64,000 bases of DNA, taken from NCBI RefSeq assembly GCF_900091615.1, contig NZ_FMIA01000002.1, positions 1,364,001 through 1,428,000 of the forward strand. Reading direction: 5' to 3'. The DNA comes from Micromonospora yangpuensis (GTDB lineage: Bacteria; Actinomycetota; Actinomycetes; Mycobacteriales; Micromonosporaceae). The notes beneath the pieces are model-generated. The model ran no database searches. It saw only the letters and a list, made by a program, of their open reading frames with translations, and was not told the DNA's origin. Made by a program: the position numbers and the translations under genes. Below, one piece after another: positions 16,232 to 23,596 of the stretch (position 1 is the stretch's first letter; every line of letters starts with the position of its first letter).

Positions 16232-17620
16232 ATGTCTTCCCACCGCGAGGCTCCGGAGATCGCCAAGGATCCGGTCGCTGACAGCGCCGACCTGTACGCC
16301 TTCGTCAGCCCCGACAAACCCGACACGGTCACGCTGATCGCCAACTACGTGCCGTTGCAGCTGCCCTCCGGTGGCCCGAACTTCTTCGAGTTCGGCGACG
16401 ACGTGCGGTACGAGATCCACATCGACAACGACGGCGACGGCCGTCCCGACGTGACCTACCGGTTCGAGTTCACCACCGAGATCACGAACCCGAACAGCTT
16501 CCTCTACAACACCGGTCCGATCGACGCGCTCGACAGCGAGACCTGGAACCGGCGGCAGTTCTACAGTCTGACCCGGATCGCCGACGGCCGGGAGCAGCGG
16601 CTGGCCAAGAAGCTGCCCTGCCCGCCCTGCAACGTCGGGCCACTGTCCACGCCGAACTACGCGAAGCTGGCCCGGCAGGCCACCTTCGCGCTCTCCACCG
16701 GGGAGAAGGTCTTCGCCGGGCAGCGGGCGGACGGCTTCTTCGTCGACCTCGGCGCGATCTTCGACCTGGGCACCCTCCGGCCGTTCCAGCAGCTGCACGT
16801 CGCCGGCAAGAAGCTGTTCCGGGACGAGGGCACGCCGGTCAACGCCACCGACCGGATGAACGTGCACAGCATCGCGCTGCAGGTGCCGCTGGGCAGGGTC
16901 CGGCGCAAGGCCAACCGGTACTCGGTGGCCGACCCGGCGTCGACGATCGGCGTCTGGACCTCGGCCTCCCGCCAGCAGGTACGGGTGCTGGACCCGGGTC
17001 CCGACCTCGCCGCCGGACCCTTCGTCCAGGTGTCCCGGCTGGGCAACCCACTGTTCAACGAGGTCATCGTGCCGATGGCACAGAAGGACAAGTGGAACTC
17101 GCTGCCGCCGTCGGAGGACAAGCGGTTCGTCGGGTTCGTGGAGAAGCCGGAGTTGGCCGGCCTGCTCCCGGCGCTCTACCCGGGGGTGTTTCCCAACCTG
17201 GACCGGCTCAACAAGGCCGGCAAGCCCCGCGCGGACCTGGTCGCGATCCTGCTGACCGGGGTGCCGGCCGGGTTGATCGACGGGTTCACCAACACCACGG
17301 GTGACGTCCAGGCGGACATGCTGCGGCTCAACACCGCCATCCCGCCGAGCCGTCGACCGAACCGGTTCGGCGTGCTGGGCGGGGACCTCGCCGGGTTCCC
17401 GAACGGCCGTCGGGTCGACGACGACGTGGTCAGCATCGAGCTGCGGGCGATCGCCGGGCTCACCGTACCGCTCGTCGACAAGACCTTCCGGCCGGACGAG
17501 GCGGCGGCCGCGCTGACCCCCGGGCTCAGCGCGGCGGACGTCACCGCTCCGCTGCTCGGGCACTTCCCGTACCTGGGTACGCCGTACGACGGGTTCAACA
17601 ACCCGCCGGCGTCGTCCTGA
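16232..17620 (+). CDS. DUF4331 domain-containing protein
   Basis: A 462-residue DUF4331 protein. It starts SSHREAPEIAKDPVADSADLYAFVSP and has HIDNDGDGRPDVTYRFEF (an Asp-rich, possibly calcium-binding turn), CPPCNVGPLSTPNY with a vicinal Cys pair, and VVSIELRAIAGLTVPLVDKTFRPDE near the end. The biochemical role is unknown. There is no signal peptide, although its upstream neighbour carries a Tat leader, so co-export (hitchhiking) is one possibility. ATG 16232 follows AGTGAGGTT. The gene is followed after 31 bp by the third small gene. Confidence 0.85.
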   Translation: MSSHREAPEIAKDPVADSADLYAFVSPDKPDTVTLIANYVPLQLPSGGPNFFEFGDDVRYEIHIDNDGDGRPDVTYRFEFTTEITNPNSFLYNTGPIDALDSETWNRRQFYSLTRIADGREQRLAKKLPCPPCNVGPLSTPNYAKLARQATFALSTGEKVFAGQRADGFFVDLGAIFDLGTLRPFQQLHVAGKKLFRDEGTPVNATDRMNVHSIALQVPLGRVRRKANRYSVADPASTIGVWTSASRQQVRVLDPGPDLAAGPFVQVSRLGNPLFNEVIVPMAQKDKWNSLPPSEDKRFVGFVEKPELAGLLPALYPGVFPNLDRLNKAGKPRADLVAILLTGVPAGLIDGFTNTTGDVQADMLRLNTAIPPSRRPNRFGVLGGDLAGFPNGRRVDDDVVSIELRAIAGLTVPLVDKTFRPDEAAAALTPGLSAADVTAPLLGHFPYLGTPYDGFNNPPASS

Positions 17621-17651
17621 CGATCGGAACCGGCCAGGAGAGGAGCAGATC

Positions 17652-17990
17652 GTGCACGAGCACCGGTACGGACCCTCGGAGACCGGCAGTGTCGTGCTCG
17701 ACATCGGTGGCGATGCGGGCGCGTTGATCATCTATACCGGACAGCAGTGGCACGGGCACGAGATCGAGGTGAGCCGGGTCGACCAGCCCGACGAGCCCCG
17801 GACCCACTCGGCGGTGCGGGAACGGCGGGTCCGCGACGGTACGTTCCACAGTGCGGTCTATCCGGACCTGCCGGCGGGCCGCTATACCGTCTGGTGGGAC
17901 GACGACACGCCGGCCGGCGCGATCTCGGTCACCGGGGGTGTCGTCGCCGAGTTCGTCTGGCCCGCCAGCGCGCCGCCCGGGGCGCACTGA
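17652..17990 (+). CDS. hypothetical beta-rich protein, third gene of DUF4331 unit
   Basis: A 112-residue protein without a recognised function. It begins HEHRYGPSETGSVVLDIGGDAG and has alternating strand-like segments (GALIIYTGQQWHGHEIEVS; FHSAVYPDLPAGRYTVWWDD; GAISVTGGVVAEFVW), consistent with a small immunoglobulin-like or jelly-roll domain. GTG 17652 follows CAGGAGAGGAG closely, a strong ribosome site. Similar small proteins occur in other actinobacteria (recalled), but I cannot assign a role. There is no signal peptide. A perfect 17-bp hairpin follows the stop, ending the three-gene unit. Confidence 0.75.
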   Translation: MHEHRYGPSETGSVVLDIGGDAGALIIYTGQQWHGHEIEVSRVDQPDEPRTHSAVRERRVRDGTFHSAVYPDLPAGRYTVWWDDDTPAGAISVTGGVVAEFVWPASAPPGAH

Positions 17991-18012
17991 GCTGCCCGAC
18001 CGGTTTCCGAAC

Positions 18013-18049
18013 CACAGCGCCCCGTCCACGATGTGGACGGGGCGCTGTG
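18013..18049 (+). terminator. strong terminator after DUF4331 unit
   Basis: CACAGCGCCCCGTCCAC (18013-18029) and its perfect reverse complement (18033-18049) form a 17-bp stem with a 3-nt loop, 22 bp after a stop codon. Confidence 0.8.
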
Positions 18050-18099
18050 CTGTGTGGCGGATTCCGGTGCGCGGATGTCGGCGGCTCGCGTTACTCTTG

Positions 18100-18126
18100 C
18101 CCACCAAGATCACTGATCTTGGTGGG
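18100..18126. repeat. 27-bp palindrome
   Basis: CCCACCAAGATCA, one central C, then TGATCTTGGTGGG: a perfect 13-bp inverted repeat. It could be an operator or a cruciform/hairpin. It is not followed by T residues. Confidence 0.8.
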
Positions 18127-18365
18127 TTGCTTGTCGGTGCCCCGCGTCGACGGCTCCGGCCGGGGGTGCCGGTGGCCGCCGTGACCGGTCCGTCCCTGGT
18201 GTCGGCGGGCCGACGCGCGGTCGGCCACGGGAGAAAAGTCGAGCGACTCGCCGGGAGGGCGTTACTCGTCCGGGGTCTGAATCGGTAGGGCAGGTTGCGA
18301 GGTCGGACGGCCTGGACGGCCGTCGGGCGCAGTGTCAGGAGGACGACTCCATTATCAAGTTCGGC

Positions 18366-18395
18366 TTGACGGCGCACGCATTACACGCGTGTAAT
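18366..18395 (+). promoter_or_regulatory. whiB promoter overlapped by 16-bp perfect palindrome
   Basis: TTGACG (18366-18371), an 18-nt spacer, and TGTAAT (18390-18395) resemble a sigma-70-type promoter. ATTACACGCGTGTAAT (18380-18395) is a perfect palindrome covering the spacer end and the -10, so a dimeric regulator bound there would block polymerase. In Streptomyces whiB is a BldD target (known); the BldD box is similar in outline but one base shorter between half-sites, so the assignment is open. Confidence 0.55.
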
Positions 18396-18510
18396 TTGAA
18401 TGGGGTTGTCCGCACGGAACACAGCAAATCGGGACCGGACGGACACGCACGCCTTTCGCGTGGGGGGTTGCAGCGGCGGAGTCGTCGGTGCGCGACAAGG
18501 AGGCAACTGA

Positions 18511-18768
18511 ATGGACGGCCAGCTTGAGGTGGCCGACCTGCTCGGGAACGCGCCGGAGTGGCAGGAGCGGGCGCTCTGCTCGCAGACCGACCCGGAGGCG
18601 TTCTTTCCCGAGAAGGGCGGTTCGACCCGCGAGGCGAAGCGGATCTGCTCGCGTTGCGAGGTCAAGACGGAATGCCTGGAGTACGCGCTCGGCCAGGACG
18701 AGCGGTTCGGAATCTGGGGTGGGCTCTCGGAGCGGGAGCGGCGCAAGCTCAAGCGACGGGTCGCCTGA
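18511..18768 (+). CDS. whiB: WhiB family iron-sulfur transcription factor (WhiB/WhiB2 type)
   Basis: An 85-residue Wbl protein controlling sporulation or cell-division genes. Four cysteines bind the 4Fe-4S cluster: ALCSQTDPEAFFP, ICSRCEVKTEC with CX2CX5C spacing, preceded by the lone N-terminal Cys. GIWGGLSERERRKLKRR contains the G[I/V]WGG turn and the basic DNA-binding tail. Sequence and neighbours (metallopeptidase-like and DUF3499 genes, manB beyond) match whiB of Streptomyces and whiB2 of mycobacteria. WhiB acts with WhiA in streptomycetes (known). ATG 18511 follows AAGGAGG at the right spacing. Transcription likely starts ~110 nt upstream under a palindromic operator. Confidence 0.93.
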   Translation: MDGQLEVADLLGNAPEWQERALCSQTDPEAFFPEKGGSTREAKRICSRCEVKTECLEYALGQDERFGIWGGLSERERRKLKRRVA

Positions 18769-18802
18769 GCCAGCCGGGCCGGGGCGGTGGGGGCCGCCCG
18801 GC

Positions 18803-19252
18803 TCAGGCCAACTCGTCCGGGTCCACGCCCAGCAGGTTGGCGACCTGCTCGATGATCACGTCGTGGACGAGATCCGCCAGATCCTCCCGGTCCATGGCCC
18901 GGAACTCCAGCGGCCGCCGGTAGAGCACGATGCGGGGCGGCATCTCCTGCCGGCCGGGGCGCCCCGGCAGCAACCGGGCCAACGGCACCTCGCCGTCCTC
19001 CAGCACGTCGGAGTCGTAGACGTTCAGATCCGGTGGGACGTCCTCCACCGCGAACTCGACCCCCGCCAACTCCTTGGCGAACCGCCGTTCCAGCGCCTCC
19101 ACGGTGTCCAGGACCAGATCGTCGAAGACCTCGGCCTTGGTACGCGCCAACGGGACGGTCGCCGGCACCAGCCGTCCACGCAGCCCACGCCCGTGCCGAT
19201 CCCGATGGGTACGGCGACCGGAGCCGGGGCGGCGGTGTTCCGGGCTCGTCAT
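18803..19252 (-). CDS. metallopeptidase-family (mini-zincin) protein with degenerate active site
   Basis: A 149-residue protein of the actinobacterial metallopeptidase family that sits beside whiB and DUF3499. After a basic N-terminus come FDDLVLDTVEALERRFAKEL, FAVEDVPPD and RIVLYRRPLEFRA. The helix that in catalytic mini-zincins carries HExxH reads VIIEQVANLLGVDPDEL: aligned to a typical HEVAHHFG sequence, the His and Glu positions are Glu and Gln and the second His is replaced. Proteolysis therefore looks doubtful, and a structural or regulatory role is plausible (inference). The ATG at 19252 is the family start. It is convergent with whiB and divergent from DUF3499. Confidence 0.82.
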   Translation of the reverse strand: MTSPEHRRPGSGRRTHRDRHGRGLRGRLVPATVPLARTKAEVFDDLVLDTVEALERRFAKELAGVEFAVEDVPPDLNVYDSDVLEDGEVPLARLLPGRPGRQEMPPRIVLYRRPLEFRAMDREDLADLVHDVIIEQVANLLGVDPDELA

Positions 19253-19403
19253 GCGGCCAGCGTAGCCCCCACCACGGCCTGGCCCGCGACTGCGGCCACG
19301 ACCTGGCGTGCCGGGGTTGATCCGGGCCGGGCGGCTCCGAATTGTGATCACGGAGACGGGCGTGTCGCAACGCGAACCGGTGCGCCGGACCCGGTAATGG
19401 AGA

Positions 19404-19409
19404 TACCCT
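19404..19409 (+). promoter_or_regulatory. possible leaderless promoter -10 of DUF3499 gene
   Basis: TACCCT ends 6 nt before GTG 19416; no Shine-Dalgarno sequence separates them. Confidence 0.35.
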
Positions 19410-19415
19410 GCCGCC

Positions 19416-19781
19416 GTGAGGTCACCTCGGCGCTGCTCCCGTAACGCCTGCCCCCGGCAAGCGGTCGCCACATTGACCTATGTCTACCACGAGTCGACAG
19501 CGGTCGTCGGGCCGCTGGCGGCGTTCGCCGAGCCGCACACCTACGACCTCTGTGAGCCGCACGCCCGCAGCCTCACCGCCCCCCGGGGCTGGGACGTGGT
19601 CCGACACGAGGGCGAGTTCGAGCCCCCGCCGCCCACCACCGACGACCTGGTGGCGCTGGCCGAGGCGGTCCGGGAGGCCGCCCGCCCCGCGCCCCGCCCG
19701 CCCGCCGAGGACGAGCGCGCCCCCACCAACCCGCAGACCGGCCGCCGGGGCCACCTGCGGGTGATCCCTCCCCACCACTGA
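19416..19781 (+). CDS. DUF3499 family protein
   Basis: A 121-residue protein of the actinobacteria-restricted DUF3499 family. The N-terminal part contains CSRNACPRQAVATLTYVYHE, then TAVVGPLAAFAEPHTYDLCEPH, then LTAPRGWDVVRHEGEF: paired cysteines and histidines suggest a small zinc-ribbon-like domain. The C-terminal third is Pro/Arg/Glu-rich and disordered. The function is unknown; its fixed place between the whiB and manB genes across actinobacteria (recalled) suggests a growth or envelope link. GTG 19416 is used because the cysteine domain starts a few residues later. In this genome the link to manB is interrupted by ~13.8 kb of accessory genes. Confidence 0.88.
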   Translation: MRSPRRCSRNACPRQAVATLTYVYHESTAVVGPLAAFAEPHTYDLCEPHARSLTAPRGWDVVRHEGEFEPPPPTTDDLVALAEAVREAARPAPRPPAEDERAPTNPQTGRRGHLRVIPPHH

Positions 19782-19862
19782 CCCCCGGCGAGGGCTCAGC
19801 CGTACGGCTGGCTATCGGCGTACCCCTTGCGGGCGGCCCGCCCCACGACCCACGATGTGCAG

Positions 19863-20603
19863 ATGACGCCCCCGACCGTCGACGCGGCAATCGGGCGGAT
19901 CCAGCTGGTCGATCTCTCCGTCGAGCCGGACGCCACGCTGCTGCGGCGGGCCTACACCGAGATCCTCGCGCCCAGCTTTCCGCCGGACCAACTGGACTCC
20001 TTCGAGGTCGTCACCGAGTCCGACACCGTCCTCGTCGGCGTCGCCACCCACGACGGGTCGCCGGTCGGCGCCGTGGTGGCCGACCCCTTCGACCGGGTGT
20101 TGCTGCTGAGCTACCTGGCCGTCCGGCCGGGTATCCGGGGCGGCGGCGTCGGTGGCGCGTTACTGGCGCACCTGCTGCCGGCCTGGCGGGAGCGCTGCGG
20201 CTCCGACGTGGTCCTCGCCGAGGTGGAGGACCCCCGGCTGCACCCGGCCGGCGAGTTCGGCGACCCCACCGCCCGCCTACGCTTCTACCAGCGGGCCGGC
20301 TTCGGCCTGCTGCCCGTACCCTTCACCCAACCCCGGGTACGCCCCGACGCCCGGCGCGAACCCGGCCTGCTGCTGGCCGGGTGGCCGATGGCCGGCCCGG
20401 TGCCGGCGGCGATGGTGCGGTCGTTCGTCACCGACTACTACCGGTCGGCCGAGGGGACCGGGCCCGGCCAGGACCCCGAGCTCGACGCGCTGCTGACCGC
20501 CGTCGAAGGCCAGGGGCCCGAACTGGCCCCGCTCACCCTCGACCGGTACGAGCAGGTGCCCCTGTTGGACGTGCCTACCCGCCGGCCGGGGGAGCAGGGG
20601 TAG
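19863..20603 (+). CDS. GNAT family N-acetyltransferase
   Basis: A 246-residue acetyltransferase. The central GNAT core shows VLLLSYLAVRPGIRGGGVGGALLAHL, which includes the acetyl-CoA pyrophosphate-binding (Q/R)xxGxG-type loop, and ARLRFYQRAGFGLLP, the motif-B helix. The ~60-residue C-terminal extension (FVTDYYRSAEG; LTLDRYEQVPLLDV) is helical and of unknown role. ATG 19863 is chosen because the core begins soon after; a GTG at 19827 would overlap the DUF3499 gene's spacer with no ribosome site. The acceptor is unknown. It is the first gene of the accessory block and is convergent with the NTPase gene 45 bp downstream. Confidence 0.82.
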   Translation: MTPPTVDAAIGRIQLVDLSVEPDATLLRRAYTEILAPSFPPDQLDSFEVVTESDTVLVGVATHDGSPVGAVVADPFDRVLLLSYLAVRPGIRGGGVGGALLAHLLPAWRERCGSDVVLAEVEDPRLHPAGEFGDPTARLRFYQRAGFGLLPVPFTQPRVRPDARREPGLLLAGWPMAGPVPAAMVRSFVTDYYRSAEGTGPGQDPELDALLTAVEGQGPELAPLTLDRYEQVPLLDVPTRRPGEQG

Positions 20604-20648
20604 CCCCCGGCTGCTTCCGGCCGCCGGTCGGGCCGGGTCCCCGTGCTG

Positions 20649-23474
20649 TCAACCGGTCGGGCCGTCGCCGGACAGCTCGTCGGCGAGCTGGTCGATCCGG
20701 TCCAGTTCGGCCCGGGCATCCAGGTCCAGCCGGTCCACGACCTCGCCCCAGTGATCGGTGAACGGCCCCGAGCGCCGGTACAACTCCGCCGGCTCCGGTC
20801 CCCGGGGGAAGAGCTGAGCCGCCACCCGGTCGGTCGGGGTGTCCGGACCGGGTCCCACGTCGAGGACCTCCGGCGGGGTACCGGCGGTCGCCTCGACCAG
20901 GGCCGCCAGGATCTCCGCCCGGCGGGGCAGCTGATCCCAGCCGACCGCCCGGGCCGCCGCCCGCAAGGTGATCTCGGTGTAGAACTGGCTGGTGTAGTCG
21001 TCCGGCGGGCTCACCGAACCGTCCAGCACGTTGTCCATCCGGTGGAAGACGAAGGCGTGCTTGACGGCCTGGCCGTACTGCTCGGCGGCGGCGACCGGGT
21101 CCGACTCGTGCAGCAGGTCACCCAGCAGCCGGTGCACGTTGGCCAACAACTCCGACTCGATCTCCTCGTCGGCGACGAGCTGGCGGAGCCAGTGGCTCGA
21201 CCGCCGGCACCGGGTCGCGGCCGCCCGCCGGTCGCCGGCGTCCCACCCGACCTGGGCCCACTCGTAGTAGAGCCAGGCGAGCATCCACTCGTCGGCCAGG
21301 TCGAGGAACTCCGGCTCCAGCTGCCCGTACGTCGCCTCGGCCGCGGCGAACCGGCGGTCGTACCAGTAGGTGTGGGCGGTGAACAACCGCAGGTACAGCC
21401 AGGCCTGCCGGCGGAGCTCCTGGACCTCGGCGGAAGAGCCCGGATCCCGCCAGCCGTGGTGCACCCCGCACAGCTCGCCGATCGCCCGTAGCGCGTGGCG
21501 GGCCTGTGTCCAGTGCGCGCCGGTCGGTTTGTCCGGCCCGGTGGGATAGTGCTGGTGGAAGCGGCGTACCTCGTCGAGCAGGTCCCGGTCCAGCCCGGTC
21601 CGGGCCGCCCGCTGCCAGCTGTCGAGCAGCTGGTGGCAGAAGGAGAACGTGATGTAGAGGCCCCACCACCAGAACGCCTTGAGGAACAACACGACGAACT
21701 GGATCCGGGTGACCTGCCGCTCGTCGGGCAGCTGGGCGGAGTGGGACAGCCACTCGGCCTCGTACATCTGCCAGACCGCGTTCTCGTACTTGAACCAGGA
21801 GCCGTATACCGTGGTGGTCTTCTCCTCCACGGCGGCCACCTGCCGGTAGTAGTAGGCCGCGGCCCGGCGGTGCAGGTGCGTCCACCGGGCCGGCTGGAAC
21901 CTCCGCACGGCCGAGGCGATCGCCGGCCGGACGAAGTCGTGCAGACGGAACCGTCCCGCCACCGGCAGTGGGTCGAGCAGGCCGAGCCGCTCGATCCGGC
22001 CCACCGCCCGGCCCACCCGCTCGGCGTCGCCGGCCAGCTCCTCGCCGTCGAGCAGATCCAGCAGCATCGGCACGTCGAAGCTGTTCAACAGGGACGCCAC
22101 CTGGGCCACCCGCCACACGTCCGGACTGCGCTCCGGCCGGATCACCGCCCGGACCAGCTCGTCGACCCGCGGGTCGCCGTCGTCGGACAGGTGGGACAGC
22201 AACTCCCGCAGGCGATCCGGGTCCAACGCCTCGTCGACGTGGGCGTGGATGAACTGCACGACGAGCTTGAGCCCGTACGGGTGACCGCCGGTGAAGCCCA
22301 CCACCAGCTCCGCCAGGCGCCGACCGGCCCGATCCCCGAAGTGGTACGCCAGGTGGGCCTGGGTCTCGGCGACGGTGAACCGGGGCAGGTTCTCGACGAG
22401 ATCGGGGTCCAGCACCCGCCGGCCGTGCTCGGCGTACTCGCGCGGCACCAGCGACAACACCACGACGGTGTCCGGCAGGCGCGCGGCGAACGCCACGAAC
22501 CACTGCCCCACCGCGTCGTCGATCAAGGTCTCGAACCCGTCGAGGATCAGCACGGCCCGCCGGCCGGCCAGGAAGGTACGCCAGTCGGCGAGGAACGCCT
22601 CGTCGATCCGGCGCTGCGCCCGGCGCAACCGCTCGACCGGGCTCTCGTCCCTGACGTTCACGTCGATCCGCGCGTCGGAGACGGACCCCCACGACCTCGC
22701 GGCGAACGTGTTCTGCACGATCACCGAGTTCGCCGTCCCCCGGATGCCCTCCGTCGCCAGGACGAACCCGCCGAACTGCGGCACCAGGTCCTGCACCAGG
22801 TCACCGAGGAGCTGGGCCGATTTCTCCAGCACCAACGCGGAGATGCCGGTGGTGGTCGCCGACCCGTACTGCCCCCGGTACAGCTCACTCAACCCGTACG
22901 GCTCCGCCGTCATGTCCGCCCGGGTGGGCATCAGCACCACGTCCGGCAGGTCCCGCCGGACGGCCACGCGCAGCAGGCTCAGGAACGAGGTCTTGCCCAT
23001 GCCCTGACCGCCGAGGACGGCGAAGGTCCCGTGGCCTCCCCGGATACCGGCCATGACCTTGGCCAGCTGTTCGTCCCGCCCGACCAGCCCGTCGACCACC
23101 CGGACCCGCTGGATCGCCACCTGCGGTGGGCGTACCTCGTGCGGTGCTGGTGCTGGTGCTGGCCCGGCGACCCGGACATCCTCGATGGTGGCGCCGAGCC
23201 CGGCGGTGAAGGTGTGCCCGGCACCGGAGTCGGCGAGCAGGATCCGGCGGATCCGCGCGCCGATCCCGGCCCGAAAACTGTGCCCCGGCCGTCCACCCTC
23301 GCCACCGGTGCCGTTGGCGACGAACGCGACGGCTGCCACGAAGCTGCCGATGCCGGCCAGCCAGCCGAGCACCTCCACCCCTCGCAGGCCCCAGAACGCC
23401 GCGGCGACGCCGAGCGTGACCGCGCAACCGCCGATCAGGAGGGCCCGTCGAGTGCGCCAAGCCGGGGAGACCAT
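20649..23474 (-). CDS. membrane-anchored STAND/AAA-type NTPase with helical repeat C-terminus
   Basis: A 941-residue protein not assignable to a named family. Residues ~10-53 hold two hydrophobic segments. Two related short repeats follow (GHSFRAGIGARI at 65 and GHTFTAGLGATI at 87). The NTPase core has Walker A GGQGMGKTS (155-163) and Walker B AVLILDGFE (307-315), then winged-helix-like sequence (RLGLLDPLPVAGRFRLHDFV). Residues ~530-900 are Trp/Tyr-rich helices resembling TPR-like sensor repeats. This is the architecture of STAND signal NTPases, including several phage-defence sensors (known). No nuclease or other effector domain is seen. It lies 122 bp downstream of, and on the same strand as, the SUKH-3 fusion gene; operon linkage is possible. 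Confidence 0.82.
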   Translation of the reverse strand: MVSPAWRTRRALLIGGCAVTLGVAAAFWGLRGVEVLGWLAGIGSFVAAVAFVANGTGGEGGRPGHSFRAGIGARIRRILLADSGAGHTFTAGLGATIEDVRVAGPAPAPAPHEVRPPQVAIQRVRVVDGLVGRDEQLAKVMAGIRGGHGTFAVLGGQGMGKTSFLSLLRVAVRRDLPDVVLMPTRADMTAEPYGLSELYRGQYGSATTTGISALVLEKSAQLLGDLVQDLVPQFGGFVLATEGIRGTANSVIVQNTFAARSWGSVSDARIDVNVRDESPVERLRRAQRRIDEAFLADWRTFLAGRRAVLILDGFETLIDDAVGQWFVAFAARLPDTVVVLSLVPREYAEHGRRVLDPDLVENLPRFTVAETQAHLAYHFGDRAGRRLAELVVGFTGGHPYGLKLVVQFIHAHVDEALDPDRLRELLSHLSDDGDPRVDELVRAVIRPERSPDVWRVAQVASLLNSFDVPMLLDLLDGEELAGDAERVGRAVGRIERLGLLDPLPVAGRFRLHDFVRPAIASAVRRFQPARWTHLHRRAAAYYYRQVAAVEEKTTTVYGSWFKYENAVWQMYEAEWLSHSAQLPDERQVTRIQFVVLFLKAFWWWGLYITFSFCHQLLDSWQRAARTGLDRDLLDEVRRFHQHYPTGPDKPTGAHWTQARHALRAIGELCGVHHGWRDPGSSAEVQELRRQAWLYLRLFTAHTYWYDRRFAAAEATYGQLEPEFLDLADEWMLAWLYYEWAQVGWDAGDRRAAATRCRRSSHWLRQLVADEEIESELLANVHRLLGDLLHESDPVAAAEQYGQAVKHAFVFHRMDNVLDGSVSPPDDYTSQFYTEITLRAAARAVGWDQLPRRAEILAALVEATAGTPPEVLDVGPGPDTPTDRVAAQLFPRGPEPAELYRRSGPFTDHWGEVVDRLDLDARAELDRIDQLADELSGDGPTG

Positions 23475-23510
23475 AGGGCCAGTGTGGACAGTGCGGAGAT
23501 GCCGCTCAAT

Positions 23511-23520
23511 CAGATATCTG
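23511..23520. promoter_or_regulatory. AT-rich palindrome upstream of NTPase gene
   Basis: CAGATATCTG is a perfect 10-bp palindrome in the AT-rich spacer 37 bp upstream of the NTPase start. It is a candidate regulator site and nothing more can be said. Confidence 0.3.
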
Positions 23521-23596
23521 CATCATTCGGCCTGCTCGTTCGGTGTGCCGGTCCGCCGATCGTGGCGGGTCGCTGCCGTTCCGTTGCCGCCGGGTG

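Larger units (their letters stand above)
18050..18510. other. 461-bp intergenic region upstream of whiB
   Basis: No credible gene is seen; antisense open frames here look like composition artefacts. It holds a near-perfect 27-bp palindrome (18100-18126), GCGTTACTC twice (about 18088 and 18258), and a promoter overlapped by a 16-bp palindrome (18366-18395), followed by a ~110-nt whiB leader. Sequence around 18340-18420 is noticeably AT-richer than its surroundings. Confidence 0.7.

Noticed and set aside
17595..18377. 260-codon minus-strand frame across the whiB upstream region
   Set aside because: Arg/Pro-rich without domain, overlaps the third DUF4331-unit gene, the terminator hairpin and the promoter region.
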